DNA of 64,000 nucleotides from Haloplanus natans DSM 17983 (GTDB lineage: Archaea; Halobacteriota; Halobacteria; Halobacteriales; Haloferacaceae): assembly GCF_000427685.1 (NCBI RefSeq), contig NZ_KE386573.1:2464938-2528937 (forward strand), read 5' to 3'. The position numbers and the translations under genes were made by a program. The notes under the pieces are model-generated. The model had not been told where the DNA came from and did not search any database. It saw nothing but the letters and a program-made list of their open reading frames with translations. How positions within the stretch are numbered: position 1 is the first letter of the stretch; each line of letters opens with the position of its first letter. Shown here piece after piece: positions 9,072 to 17,381 of this stretch.

Positions 9072-10031
9072 ATGGCGAGCAGAATACGGGCCCTCCTGAC
9101 GCGAATCGCACGTTCCTACGTGCTGTTCGTCGTCATCGGAGTGATCGTCGGCCTCGCGTTGGCACCCGTGGCGTGGAACGCCACGTCCTCGGAAGGGACG
9201 GTCGCCGTCGTCCCCGTCGCCGGGACCATCGATGGCGGGACCGCCGCCGGCGTGTCGTCGATGCTGCAACAGGCCCGTGAAGATCCGGACGTGAAAGCAG
9301 TCGTGTTGCTCGTAAACAGCGGGGGTGGTGGCGCCGCCGCCAGCGAGGAGATGTATCTCCAGACCAAGCGGACAGCCCAGGAGATGCCGTTGATCACGAG
9401 CGTCGACGCCGCGGCGGCCTCCGGCGCGTACTACACCATCGCGCCGAGTGACCACATCTACGCCAAGCCGGCGTCGACCGTCGGGAGTGTCGGGGTATTG
9501 GCGACGACGCCGACGGCGCTCGAGCCCACCACCATCATCTCCACGACCGGACCGAACAAGCTGACCGGCGGCGACGAACGCGAGTTCAATTACATCCTCG
9601 AATCTCTGGGTAACGCCTTCATCAGCGCCGTCTTCGAGCAACGCGGTGACCGGCTAGAGCTCTCGCGGACCGAACTCGAACAGGCACGCATCTACAGCGG
9701 AACGCAGGCGGTCCAGAACGGTCTCGTCGACTCCATCGGCGGGCGCCAGGCCGCAGTCGAACACGCCGCCAACGAGGCGGGACTCGACAACTACAACGTG
9801 CGGGTCATGCGCCCGGACGGAACGGCGCGCTTCCTCTCGCGCTCGAACTACATCGCCTCGACCGCCCCGAACAAGACGATGGTCTCGGCGGCGTACCTCT
9901 ACGGCGAGGAGCCGTCGGGGCCGGTGTTCCTGATGGTGCCGGCGGCGTACGTGGAGCCGGCGACGAACGACTCGGCCGGCGGCCCCGCGGCTGCGGCGAC
10001 GGGCACCACGGGAGGCGCCAATGTGGCGTGA
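9072..10031 (+). CDS. sppA: SppA-like S49 signal peptide peptidase
   Basis: A 319-residue membrane-anchored serine protease of family S49. One N-terminal transmembrane helix (about residues 17-34) is followed by a crotonase-fold protease domain. AVVLLVNSGGGG (77-88) is the oxyanion strand, and AAAASGAYYTIAPSDHIYAKP carries the nucleophile S117, followed by STVGSVGV. The family degrades signal-peptide remnants and membrane fragments. ATG 9072 is preferred over the ATG at 9060, since the former starts the basic N-terminus directly (MASRIRALLTR). The 3' end overlaps the next gene by 11 bp, indicating translational coupling. Confidence 0.85.
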   Translation: MASRIRALLTRIARSYVLFVVIGVIVGLALAPVAWNATSSEGTVAVVPVAGTIDGGTAAGVSSMLQQAREDPDVKAVVLLVNSGGGGAAASEEMYLQTKRTAQEMPLITSVDAAAASGAYYTIAPSDHIYAKPASTVGSVGVLATTPTALEPTTIISTTGPNKLTGGDEREFNYILESLGNAFISAVFEQRGDRLELSRTELEQARIYSGTQAVQNGLVDSIGGRQAAVEHAANEAGLDNYNVRVMRPDGTARFLSRSNYIASTAPNKTMVSAAYLYGEEPSGPVFLMVPAAYVEPATNDSAGGPAAAATGTTGGANVA

Positions 10032-11025
10032 GTTGGGGAAACGGCTGGTCGTCCTCGTCCTGACCGTCGCCGTCGTGGTCGCCATCGCGGCCGGGGGCCC
10101 GGCACTCCTGGGGAACGACGACGAGCGGGAGCCGCTCCAGAACCCCGAGTACAACCCCGACGAGGTGGTGCCCCAGACGCTGGCGGCGACGGGGACCGTC
10201 GAGGCGAACCCCGCCGCCTCCGCGGACGACACGGGGACGGTCGTCATCGACCGCGGACACGGCAACCGGTTCACCCGCTCGGATATCGAGCCTCTGGTCG
10301 ACGCGCTGGTTCGCGAGGGCTACCACGTCGAGTTCTACACCGACGGCGACCTGGCGACGGCGCTCGAGGACGCGGACGCGTTCCTCGTGATCGACCCCAG
10401 TTCGGAGTATCTGTCCGGCGACATCGACGACGTACGGCAGTTCACGGGCAACGGCGGGCGACTGGTGATGATCGGCGAGCCGGATCGGACGGCAGTCAGC
10501 GCCGGCCTGTTCGGGGCGAGCATCCAGACCCAGGAGAGCCGGCTCACGGCACTCGCCTCGCGGTACCGGATGAGCGTCGATACCGAGTATCTCTACAACC
10601 AGGAGAACGCGGACGGGACGTTCAAACACGTCATCGCACAACCGACGGGCGAGGGCGGACTAGGTGGTATCGACCGCGCGGCGGTGTATACGGCGGCGGC
10701 CGTCACCGCCCAGAACGGGACGGTACTCCTCCGGAGCGCGCCGAACACCCACAAGTCCGGGAGCGACGAGGTGACCGGCGAGTATCCGCTCGTGGTCCGG
10801 CGGAACAACGCCCTGTTGCTCGGCGACAAGACGTTCATGAGCGGTGATCGCTACCGCGTCGCCGACAACGAGCGGCTGGTCGCGTACGTGGCCGAGTTCA
10901 TGATCGAAGGCGACTACCAGGCGCCGCCGGACGTGACCGACGAACCGTCGACGGGCAACGGGTCCTCGACGGGCGACGGGGCAGCGAACGTGACGGTGGA
11001 ACCCGCGACAGCCGGCGCCGACTGA
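10021..11025 (+). CDS. DUF4350-like membrane-anchored protein
   Basis: A 334-residue protein with an N-terminal transmembrane helix (RLVVLVLTVAVVVAIAAGGPALL). Its central domain resembles the DUF4350/GldG-type glutamine-amidotransferase-like fold: DRGHGNRFTRSDIEPLVDALVREGYHVEFY, then DADAFLVIDPSSEY and GGRLVMIGEPD. A low-complexity Gly/Ser/Thr tail ends the protein. No catalytic residues are evident, and such domains usually act as sensors or scaffolds in transport complexes. Overlap with sppA by 11 bp implies joint expression, so a role in membrane-protein quality control is possible (inference). Confidence 0.65.
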   Translation: MWRELGKRLVVLVLTVAVVVAIAAGGPALLGNDDEREPLQNPEYNPDEVVPQTLAATGTVEANPAASADDTGTVVIDRGHGNRFTRSDIEPLVDALVREGYHVEFYTDGDLATALEDADAFLVIDPSSEYLSGDIDDVRQFTGNGGRLVMIGEPDRTAVSAGLFGASIQTQESRLTALASRYRMSVDTEYLYNQENADGTFKHVIAQPTGEGGLGGIDRAAVYTAAAVTAQNGTVLLRSAPNTHKSGSDEVTGEYPLVVRRNNALLLGDKTFMSGDRYRVADNERLVAYVAEFMIEGDYQAPPDVTDEPSTGNGSSTGDGAANVTVEPATAGAD

Positions 11026-11083
11026 CGGCCGGCCGGATGGCACAGGACAGCAACGTTATCCCGCCGGACCGCAAGGGGTTGGT

Positions 11084-11629
11084 ATGAGCAATCCGACTGC
11101 GACGCTGCATACGACACACGGCGACATCACGGTCGAACTGTTCGCGGATCGCGTCCCGAAGACGGTCGAGAACTTCGTCAACCTCGCCGAACACGACCCC
11201 GCGGCGAGCGACGACCCCGCTCCCGAGACGGTGACGTGGGAGGACCCGGAGTCGGGCGAGATTCGCGGCGACTCGCTCTATGCCGACATCCCCTTCCACC
11301 GGATCATCCACGGGTTCATGATCCAGGGTGGCGATCCGACCGGGACCGGGCGGGGCGGCCCGGGCTACACCTTCGACGACGAATTCCACCCTGACCTCCG
11401 CCACGACGGGCCGGGCGTCCTCTCGATGGCCAACCGCGGCCCGGACACCAACGGCTCGCAGTTTTTCATCACCCTCGACGCGCAGCCACACCTCGATGAC
11501 GAACACGCCGTCTTCGGCGAGGTGGTAGAGGGGATGGACGTGGTCGAGGAGCTCGGCTCGGTGAAGACGGATCCGAACGACCAGCCGCTCGACGAGGTCC
11601 GCCTCGAATTCGTCGATGTGGATCGTTGA
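11084..11629 (+). CDS. Cyclophilin-type peptidyl-prolyl cis-trans isomerase
   Basis: A 181-residue single-domain cyclophilin that begins with ATLHTTHGDITVELFADRVPKTVENFV. The active-site signature is FHRIIHGFMIQGGDPTGTGRGGPGYTFDDE, and SMANRGPDTNGSQFFITLDAQPHLD completes the proline-binding pocket. A 20-residue insertion around residues 40-60 (DPAASDDPAPETVTWEDPES) is the usual haloarchaeal elaboration. It is cytoplasmic, as there is no signal peptide. It catalyses prolyl isomerisation during protein folding. It stands alone on the plus strand with a short leader after the preceding gene. Confidence 0.92.
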   Translation: MSNPTATLHTTHGDITVELFADRVPKTVENFVNLAEHDPAASDDPAPETVTWEDPESGEIRGDSLYADIPFHRIIHGFMIQGGDPTGTGRGGPGYTFDDEFHPDLRHDGPGVLSMANRGPDTNGSQFFITLDAQPHLDDEHAVFGEVVEGMDVVEELGSVKTDPNDQPLDEVRLEFVDVDR

Positions 11630-11683
11630 GGAGGCGGCAGTGGTGGCGGCTACACCTCGTCACCACGCGACGGAGGGAGGCAC

Positions 11684-13135
11684 GTGAGCGACACGAGCGG
11701 CGGACCGACGGTCGTCACCTCGCGCGACGAGTTCCGCGAGACGGCACGCGGAGCGGAGCCGGGACGCGTCCCGGTCGTCGTTCGGCTGGACGCGGAGCCG
11801 TTCGAGGCGTATCGACGAGCGCGGAGTGACGCCCCCGCGGTGTTTTTCGAAACCTCGGGCGGCCAGCCGGGCTGGGGCTACTTCGGCGTCGATCCGGATT
11901 TCGTTCGGGAAGTGTCCGGAGCGGGTGCCCTCGACGCCATCACCGACCTCGTGGCGAGCGAATCGCTCGCCCGCGGCGGCTGCGAGGTGCCCTACCCCGG
12001 CGGCTTCTTCGGCTGGCTCTCCTACGATACGGTGCGGGAGATAGAGGACCTGCCGTCGTCGGCGGTCGACGACCGCGGCCTGCCGCGCCTCCAGCTCGCG
12101 CGCTACACCTGCCTCGCGGCGTGGCGGGCGGGCGAGTCGACGCTTCGGATCGTCGCGACGCCGCGCGTGGACGGGGACCCCGATGCCGCCTACGACCGGG
12201 GCGTCGAGCGCGCGCTGGCGCTGGCCGAAGTGGCGACGACGGGCGATCCGTCGGTGGATGACCCTCGGGCGACGGGGCCGGTGAGCTTTACCAGTTCCTG
12301 TGACCGCGCGGCGTACGCCGACCGCGTGCGGCGGGTCCAGGAGTATATCCGCGACGGCGACACGTTCCAGGCGAACATCTCCCATCGGCTGACGGCACCG
12401 GCGGCGGTCCACCCGGTCGACGTCTTCGCCGCGCTCCGGGACGTGAATCCGGCGCCGTACTCGGGGCTGGTCGAGTTCCCCGGCGTGGATCTGGTGAGCG
12501 CGAGCCCCGAACTCCTCCTGGAACGTGACGGCGACGGCCTGCGGACGGAGCCAATCGCGGGGACGCGACCCCGGGGGGAGACTGGCGCCGAAGATCGCCG
12601 TCTCGAAGGCGACCTGCGGAGCGACGAGAAAGAGCGGGCCGAACACGCGATGCTGGTCGACCTCGAACGCAACGACTTGGGGAAAGTGAGCGAGTACGGG
12701 TCGGTCACCGTCGACGAGTACCGCCGGGTGGATCGATACTCGGAGGTGTTCCACCTCGTCTCCGAGGTGACGGGGCGGCTAGCCGAGGGGTACGACCTCG
12801 GCGACGCCATCGGGGCGACGTTCCCCGGCGGCACGATCACGGGCGCGCCCAAACCACGGACGATGGAGATCATCGACGAGGTGGAGACGCGGCGGCGCGG
12901 GCCGTATACGGGCAGCATAGCCGCCATCGGGTTCGACGGGCGGGCGACGCTCAACATCATCATCCGGACGCTGGTCCGCCACGGCGACGAGTACCACCTC
13001 CGGGTCGGCGGCGGCGTCGTCCACGACTCGGTGCCCGACCGCGAGTACGACGAGACGCTGGCGAAGGCGCGGGCGCTGGTGAACGCGGTCGACACCGCTC
13101 TCGGCGACGAGATGGAGATGGAGGTCGGGGGATGA
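11684..13135 (+). CDS. pabB: Aminodeoxychorismate synthase component I (PabB)
   Basis: A 483-residue chorismate-utilising enzyme. The C-terminal catalytic half carries the family signatures [61 protein letters not shown] and the magnesium-binding [20 protein letters not shown]. The N-terminal half ([10 protein letters not shown]) is the tryptophan-binding-like sandwich domain. It aminates chorismate with ammonia from PabA. Anthranilate synthase TrpE is the main alternative. The companion PLP lyase gene directly downstream favours p-aminobenzoate synthesis. GTG 11684 is the likely start; the stop overlaps the pabA start by 4 bp (ATGA). Confidence 0.85.
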   Translation: MSDTSGGPTVVTSRDEFRETARGAEPGRVPVVVRLDAEPFEAYRRARSDAPAVFFETSGGQPGWGYFGVDPDFVREVSGAGALDAITDLVASESLARGGCEVPYPGGFFGWLSYDTVREIEDLPSSAVDDRGLPRLQLARYTCLAAWRAGESTLRIVATPRVDGDPDAAYDRGVERALALAEVATTGDPSVDDPRATGPVSFTSSCDRAAYADRVRRVQEYIRDGDTFQANISHRLTAPAAVHPVDVFAALRDVNPAPYSGLVEFPGVDLVSASPELLLERDGDGLRTEPIAGTRPRGETGAEDRRLEGDLRSDEKERAEHAMLVDLERNDLGKVSEYGSVTVDEYRRVDRYSEVFHLVSEVTGRLAEGYDLGDAIGATFPGGTITGAPKPRTMEIIDEVETRRRGPYTGSIAAIGFDGRATLNIIIRTLVRHGDEYHLRVGGGVVHDSVPDREYDETLAKARALVNAVDTALGDEMEMEVGG

Positions 13136-13713
13136 CTCGAATCCTCGTCGTCGACAACTACGACTCCTTCGCGTACAACCTCGTCCAGTACGTCGGCGAG
13201 GCGGCCGCGGAGGTGGTCGTCCGCCGGAACGACGCGGTGAACGTGGCGGGGATTCGTGATCTGGACCCCGACGGCATCGTCGTCTCGCCGGGGCCGGGCA
13301 CGCCGGCGGACGCGGGCGTGTCGATGCCCGTCTTCGCCGACCTCGACTACCCCACGCTGGGGGTGTGTCTCGGCCACCAAGCGCTGTGTGCGGTCCACGG
13401 CGCGACGGTCGGCCATGCCCCCGAGGTGGTCCACGGCAAACGCTCGACGGTCCGGCACGACGGCGAAGGCGTCTTCGCCGGACTGGCCGATCGGATCGAC
13501 GTGGGTCGGTACCACTCGCTCGCGGTCGGGCGCGGGGACGTGCCCGACGTACTGACCGAGACGGCCCACACCGACGACGAGAACGGCGTCGTGATGGGCG
13601 TCCGCCACCGCGAGAAACCGCACGTCGGCGTCCAGTTCCACCCCGAAAGCATCCTGACCGAGGACGGAAAACGGCTCGTCCGAAACTTCCTGGACCTGTG
13701 CAGTACCACGTGA
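13132..13713 (+). CDS. pabA: Aminodeoxychorismate synthase glutamine amidotransferase (PabA)
   Basis: A 193-residue class I glutamine amidotransferase. The N-terminal signature [17 protein letters not shown] is followed by [11 protein letters not shown], the nucleophile C79 in [11 protein letters not shown], and the His-Glu pair in [10 protein letters not shown] near residue 171. It hydrolyses glutamine and channels ammonia to PabB. The ATG overlaps the pabB stop by 4 bp, and the stop lies inside the start of pabC, so all three are translationally coupled. Confidence 0.9.
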   Translation: MTRILVVDNYDSFAYNLVQYVGEAAAEVVVRRNDAVNVAGIRDLDPDGIVVSPGPGTPADAGVSMPVFADLDYPTLGVCLGHQALCAVHGATVGHAPEVVHGKRSTVRHDGEGVFAGLADRIDVGRYHSLAVGRGDVPDVLTETAHTDDENGVVMGVRHREKPHVGVQFHPESILTEDGKRLVRNFLDLCSTT

Positions 13714-14564
13714 ACGGCCGGCTGGTCGACGCGAGCGAGGCGACGATCAGCGTCGAGGATCGGGGCTTTCTCTACGGCGACGCCGCCTTCGAGACGTGTC
13801 GTGCCTACGGCGGAACGGTGTTCGAGTGGGAGGCCCACCGGGACCGGTTGGAACGCACCTGCGAGACGGTGGGGATGGCCGGGGCCGTCCCCGCCGACCT
13901 CGACGAACGGATACTGGCGACGCTGGAGGCGAACGGCCTCGATGACGCGTACGTCCGCGCGTCTGTGACGCGGGGGGCCCAGCCCGGCAAGTTGACGCCG
14001 GCCGAGACGGTGGACCCCTCGGTCGTGGTGATCGTCAAGCCACTCCCGCGGAGCGGCGTCGACGGCGAGTCCGTGTGGGACGGCCCCGCCGAGGTGCGGA
14101 CGGTCGAGCGGCGGCGGATTCCGGAGGCGGCGATGCCCGCCGACGCCAAGACGCACAACTACCTCGACGGGATTTTGGCACGACTGGAGCTTCGGGGGAC
14201 GGACGCGGACGAATGTCTCGTCCGGGACACCGAAGGCGCCGTCGCGGAGGGGGCGACGAGCAACGTCTTCTTCGTCGAGGACGGGACGCTCAAGACGCCC
14301 TCGGTCGCCGTACCGATCCTGCCGGGCGTGACGCGGGCCGTCGTCCTCGACCTGGCGGCCGAACTGGGGGTGCCCGTAGAGACGGGGAGCTACGCTCCGG
14401 AGGCGGTTCGGACCGCCGACGAGGCGTTCCTGACGAACACGACGTGGGAGGTGCGTCCGGTGGCGACCGTCGACGACGCCTCCGTCGGCGGCGGGCCGGT
14501 TACCGACGACATCGCGACGGCGTTCGATCGCCGGGTCGAGGCGTGCTACCGGGACGGGAGGTGA
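13698..14564 (+). CDS. pabC: Aminodeoxychorismate lyase / class IV aminotransferase (PabC)
   Basis: A 288-residue fold-type IV PLP enzyme. GTG 13698 gives the typical N-terminus [33 protein letters not shown]. The PLP lysine is K151 in AKTHNYLDG, and EGATSNVFFV and PILPGVTR are the cofactor-phosphate motifs. Branched-chain aminotransferases share these motifs, but the 16-bp overlap with pabA and the pabB-pabA-pabC order indicate the lyase that releases p-aminobenzoate and pyruvate from aminodeoxychorismate. This provides a precursor for folate- or methanopterin-type cofactors. Confidence 0.82.
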   Translation: MQYHVNGRLVDASEATISVEDRGFLYGDAAFETCRAYGGTVFEWEAHRDRLERTCETVGMAGAVPADLDERILATLEANGLDDAYVRASVTRGAQPGKLTPAETVDPSVVVIVKPLPRSGVDGESVWDGPAEVRTVERRRIPEAAMPADAKTHNYLDGILARLELRGTDADECLVRDTEGAVAEGATSNVFFVEDGTLKTPSVAVPILPGVTRAVVLDLAAELGVPVETGSYAPEAVRTADEAFLTNTTWEVRPVATVDDASVGGGPVTDDIATAFDRRVEACYRDGR

Positions 14565-14601
14565 GCGGTGTCGTGTCGGCGCTCGTGTCGCCGTTCTTAC
14601 T

Positions 14602-14617
14602 ATTGTCTGACGACAAT
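14602..14617. promoter_or_regulatory. Perfect inverted repeat over a promoter (operator candidate)
   Basis: ATTGTC-TGAC-GACAAT is a perfect 6-bp inverted repeat with a 4-bp spacer. It directly precedes and touches the TATA-like stretch CAATTTATC (14614-14622), which lies about 29 bases before the ATG of the coiled-coil gene at 14647. The position would let a dimeric repressor block TBP/TFB binding. Confidence 0.55.
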
Positions 14618-14646
14618 TTATCAGCCGACGGTCCGAAAGTGGACGT

Positions 14647-15102
14647 ATGAAAATCGATCCTGCGGAACAGGAAACCGAGACGAACGGGACGGCCGAGGCG
14701 ACGATGGTCGACGAGGTGGACGAGTCGGAGAGCGAGAGCGCGGTCGTCGGCGAAGTCGAACCGCTGACAATCGGGTTGCCGGACGGGAGCGAGAGCGTCT
14801 CGGAGGCCATTCTGTCGCACCGGCGGATGCTCACCAACCCGTCGGAACACGGGCTGGTGTCGGCGGACGACGCCGCGGAGGTCCAAGAGACCGTCGCGGA
14901 GTTGGCGGAGGACGTGCCCGAGGACCTGCAGGGAGAGATGGAGACGCTGGAAGCGTCGGTCGAGGAACTCGCGGCGGGGGTCGGCCGGCAGGAACAACAG
15001 ATTCGGGAGCTTCGTGACACGGTGGCGTCGCTCGCGGAGATTCTCGGGGCGTCGGTCGAGTTCCGAACGTTCGACGAAGCCGACGGCGAGGCCGACGCGT
15101 AA
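14647..15102 (+). CDS. Acidic coiled-coil protein, haloarchaeal hypothetical
   Basis: A 151-residue, strongly acidic protein of unknown function. The first 50 residues are Glu/Thr/Val-rich and probably disordered. Residues ~75-140 form heptad-like helices (EVQETVAELAEDVPEDLQGEMETLEASVEELAAGV...RELRDTVASLAEIL) that predict a coiled coil and probably oligomerisation. Its ATG lies about 29 bases after a TATA-like box, so the mRNA should be leaderless. A perfect 16-bp inverted repeat sits on that box and implies regulated expression. A short spacer separates it from the downstream tRNA-Leu. Confidence 0.65.
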   Translation: MKIDPAEQETETNGTAEATMVDEVDESESESAVVGEVEPLTIGLPDGSESVSEAILSHRRMLTNPSEHGLVSADDAAEVQETVAELAEDVPEDLQGEMETLEASVEELAAGVGRQEQQIRELRDTVASLAEILGASVEFRTFDEADGEADA

Positions 15103-15162
15103 CCGGCCGACGGTTCCACGGACCGAAAGCGATTTGCGGGGGAGCAGGAAACGAACAGTCGG

Positions 15163-15247
15163 GCGAGGGTGGCCGAGCCAGGCCAAAGGCGGCGGGCTTA
15201 AGACCCGCTCTCGTAGGAGTTCGGGGGTTCGAATCCCCTCCCTCGCA
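15163..15247 (+). tRNA. tRNA-Leu (anticodon UAA)
   Basis: The 85-nt sequence folds as a class II tRNA. The acceptor is gcgaggg/ccctcgc with discriminator A. The anticodon stem gcggg/cccgc closes a seven-base loop with TAA at loop positions 3-5. There is a variable arm and a T-arm with TTCGAAT loop. The CCA end is not encoded. Its 3' 21 bases are repeated three more times downstream (see the array), indicating that this tRNA gene has served as an integration site. Confidence 0.95.
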
Positions 15248-15533
15248 CTGCCGCTCGAACGAAGGTGACGAGCGTGCAGTGTGCCGAAGGATTCGAATCA
15301 GGGAGTGAAACGACCGTGGTTCGAATCCCCTCCCTCGCACTGCCGCTCGAACGAAGGTGACGAGCGTGTAGTGTGCCGAAGGATTCGAATCAGGGAGTGA
15401 AACGACCGTGGTTCGAATCCCCTCCCTCGCATCGAGTGAGGCGCCCACGGGCGCCGAGCGAGTGCGTCGGGATTCGCAGCCCGACGAGACGAGCGAAGCG
15501 AGTCTCGGCCCGGTTCGAATCCCCTCCCTCGCA
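15227..15533 (+). repeat. Tandem array of tRNA-Leu 3'-end copies (attachment-site scars)
   Basis: The last 21 bases of the tRNA gene (15227-15247) recur exactly at 15319-15339, 15411-15431 and 15513-15533, spaced 92, 92 and 102 bp. The first two intervals (15248-15339 and 15340-15431) are a tandem duplication differing at one base. The third interval has unrelated sequence containing small inverted repeats. Duplication of a tRNA 3' end is the classical footprint of tyrosine-recombinase integration, where the end is the att core. Repeated copies without an element between them suggest successive integrations and deletions, or repeat amplification. Confidence 0.8.
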
Positions 15534-15582
15534 TCGAGTACACGACGAGCCCCCGGCTCGGGAGTCGTAAACGGAAAGCGAA

Positions 15583-15622
15583 AAGCGATTGGACGGGCAA
15601 AAAGTGGCCCGTCCGATCGCTT
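15583..15622. repeat. 16-bp-stem inverted repeat (hairpin)
   Basis: Arms at 15583-15598 and 15607-15622 are complementary at 15 of 16 positions with one G-T wobble, and enclose an 8-base A-rich loop. It lies in the gene-free zone behind the tRNA array. It could be a transcription terminator for the tRNA locus or a remnant of a mobile element. Confidence 0.65.
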
Positions 15623-15644
15623 GCCGCCCTGAATTGGTCCCCGC

Positions 15645-15674
15645 TGACGCTTCGGCCCTCCAGACGAAGCGTCA
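15645..15674. repeat. 10-bp-stem inverted repeat (hairpin)
   Basis: Arms tgacgcttcg (15645-15654) and cgaagcgtca (15665-15674) are perfectly complementary around a 10-base loop. It lies 22 bases after the previous hairpin in the same gene-free region. Confidence 0.6.
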
Positions 15675-15794
15675 CTTAACACAAACGGGGGGAGAAACTT
15701 AAGCGTGCCGCCGTCGGCAGGATGGTGGGGATGCCGAAAGCGGTGGACGGGACGAACGCGAGGGACTTTTGACCACGGGACGCCTGCAAGGGGT

Positions 15795-16280
15795 ATGACC
15801 GAGACAGCCGGACGGGCCGCGCGGGCGTTCCGCGACCACGGCGGGTTCGAGCGTGCCGGCGACTGCCGATTCGAGTCGACGACGACGACGTTCGACGCCG
15901 TGGTCGACGCGGTGGACAGCGAGGGACGGATCGACTACGCCGTGCGGGTTCGGGTGCCGTCGCTCTCGGCGGCCGTCGACGGCGACGTGGCGGCGGTGGT
16001 AGAGGAGGGCTGGCTAGAGACGTTCGAACTCCGCGTCGGCGACGTCGACGGCGTCGTGCGCGGCGACCACGATTTCGACCCGGCCGTCGACCTGACCGCT
16101 GGCGAGGTAGTCGTCGAGTTCGGGTTCACCGACATCGACGAGCGGCGGGGCGTCGACGACGCGGCGGCGATCATCAACTACGTCGAGGGCACCTACGTCC
16201 AGGGGATTATCCCCGGCTACGACTACGTCGAACCGGTCGACGGCCTCGTCGACCGGGCGCGGCAGGCGGGCGAACGGTAG
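15795..16280 (+). CDS. Haloarchaeal conserved hypothetical (DUF5813-like)
   Basis: A 161-residue acidic protein, probably cytosolic (no signal peptide or membrane helix). ATG 15795 is chosen because the upstream frame is low-complexity. The sequence FRDHGGFERAGDCRFESTTTTFDAVVDAVDSEGRIDYAVRVRVPSLSAAV, with INYVEGTYVQGIIPGYDYVEPV near the C-terminus, resembles a small haloarchaea-restricted family that I associate with DUF5813 (moderate certainty). No catalytic motif is visible. It follows the tRNA-proximal gene-free zone and is the first conserved chromosomal gene after it. Confidence 0.65.
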   Translation: MTETAGRAARAFRDHGGFERAGDCRFESTTTTFDAVVDAVDSEGRIDYAVRVRVPSLSAAVDGDVAAVVEEGWLETFELRVGDVDGVVRGDHDFDPAVDLTAGEVVVEFGFTDIDERRGVDDAAAIINYVEGTYVQGIIPGYDYVEPVDGLVDRARQAGER

Positions 16281-16320
16281 GAGTCGACAGGCCAAAGCCG
16301 ATCGAGTGTCTACTACCGGC

Positions 16321-16641
16321 ATGGCGACGATTCTGGATTTCGCCCTGATGGCCGCCGTCTTCGCCGGGAACACGTTCCTCGCCGCGGTCATGACCCGCTT
16401 CTTCCGCCTCCAACTCAAGACACAGTGGGGGACAGTCGTCTACACCGCGTTGCTGGTGCCCGTGGCCCTCGTCGTGACGACCATCGTCACGTTCAGCCTC
16501 GGCGTCGGCGTCAACCTGGGGAGTCCGGCCGCCGTCCTCGGCCTGATGATCGGACTGCCGATGGGCCTCGGCGTCACCATCGACGTGTTGTACGTTCCCT
16601 CGCCCGAGGAGTACGAGTTGCCGGAGACGACGGGGCGCTAG
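16321..16641 (+). CDS. Small membrane protein, three predicted helices
   Basis: A 106-residue protein starting at ATG 16321 with three hydrophobic segments: [42 protein letters not shown] and [25 protein letters not shown] short charged C-terminus ([14 protein letters not shown]) would be cytoplasmic. It is probably a haloarchaeal conserved membrane protein of unknown function. Its 3' end overlaps by 4 bp the end of the convergent thymidylate kinase gene. Confidence 0.65.
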   Translation: MATILDFALMAAVFAGNTFLAAVMTRFFRLQLKTQWGTVVYTALLVPVALVVTTIVTFSLGVGVNLGSPAAVLGLMIGLPMGLGVTIDVLYVPSPEEYELPETTGR

Positions 16642-17216
16642 ATGAGGCGGTCGGCGGCGTCGAGGACATCGTCGAGGACGGCCTGTGGCGGTTGCGTGGC
16701 GTCGATGCGGACGAACCGCTCGGGGTCGTCCGCGAGCAGTCGTTCGTAGTTCTCGCGGACGACGGAGAGGTAGTCGGCGCGTTCGAACTTGTTCGTGCCG
16801 CCGCTTCGCTCGGCGGCGGTGTCGGGGTCGACGTCGAGATACAGCGTCGTGTCGGGCGGGCGCGAAAACGGCTCGTGAATCGAGCGGACGTATCCGAGGG
16901 GGTCGTCGAGGTGGTCGGCGAGTGTCGCCGCCTGGTAGGCGATCCGTGAGTCGGAGTAGCGGTCGGAGACGACGAGCGATCCCTCGTCGAGCGCCGGGCG
17001 GATCACGCGGGAGAGGTGGTCGGCGTGGTCGGCGGTGTAGAGGAAGAGTTCGGCCAGCGGATCGGCGTCGGCGTCGGCGATGGAGCGGGCGACGGCCTCG
17101 CCGTACCAGGAGTCGGTCGGCTCGCGCGTGAAGACGGCATCGGGGTAGCGGTCGCGAAGCGCCCGCCAAGCCGTCGTCTTGCCGCTGCCGTCGAGACCCT
17201 CCAGCGTGAGGAGCAT
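16638..17216 (-). CDS. tmk: Thymidylate kinase
   Basis: A 192-residue dTMP kinase, ATG at 17216. The P-loop GLDGSGKTT occupies residues 7-15, the DRY motif is in [14 protein letters not shown], and the lid region follows [26 protein letters not shown]. It phosphorylates dTMP to dTDP for DNA synthesis. The five-codon upstream extension (MVCAS) is less likely. The divergent neighbour on the right is an SDR-family protein; the 165-bp region between them contains a TATA-like tatatattcg for this gene near 17270 and a palindrome at 17327-17341. Confidence 0.9.
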   Translation of the reverse strand: MLLTLEGLDGSGKTTAWRALRDRYPDAVFTREPTDSWYGEAVARSIADADADPLAELFLYTADHADHLSRVIRPALDEGSLVVSDRYSDSRIAYQAATLADHLDDPLGYVRSIHEPFSRPPDTTLYLDVDPDTAAERSGGTNKFERADYLSVVRENYERLLADDPERFVRIDATQPPQAVLDDVLDAADRLI

Positions 17217-17326
17217 ACTGGCACATACCACGGGGGCCGTTTAACCGTCCGGGTCGGCGGCGCGTCACTATATATTCGATTTCTGATACGAATGCGATGC
17301 CGTCGTGGTCGGGGTGCTATCCGTCG

Positions 17327-17341
17327 TGTGAACGGTTCACA
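17327..17341. promoter_or_regulatory. Perfect 15-bp palindrome TGTGAACGGTTCACA (operator candidate)
   Basis: Seven-base arms flank a single central G. It lies 40 bases upstream of the ATG of the SDR gene at 17382, just upstream of a TATA-like ttagctttagg (17348-17358). The arrangement is that of a transcription-factor site upstream of BRE/TATA, so it could be an activator or repressor operator. Confidence 0.55.
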
Positions 17342-17381
17342 GCGCGTTAGCTTTAGGTCGATACGCCGAAATGTATAGGCT

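Larger units (their letters stand above)
15248..15794. other. 547-bp gene-free region downstream of tRNA-Leu
   Basis: No protein-like reading frame is present. Frames that are open here translate into Arg/Pro/Ser-rich repeats of the tRNA 3' end. The region holds the att-like array up to 15533 and two strong hairpins (15583-15622 and 15645-15674). A TATA-like aaacttaag near 15697 precedes a short stretch leading into the gene at 15795. It probably contains remnants of eroded integrated elements. Confidence 0.7.

Noticed and set aside
14831-15682. Several open frames on both strands across the tRNA-Leu downstream region (for example with GRGFEPRSFHSLIRILRH-type translations)
   Set aside because: They are translations of the tRNA 3' end and its tandem copies. 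Such frames recur after tRNA genes in haloarchaeal genomes and are spurious.
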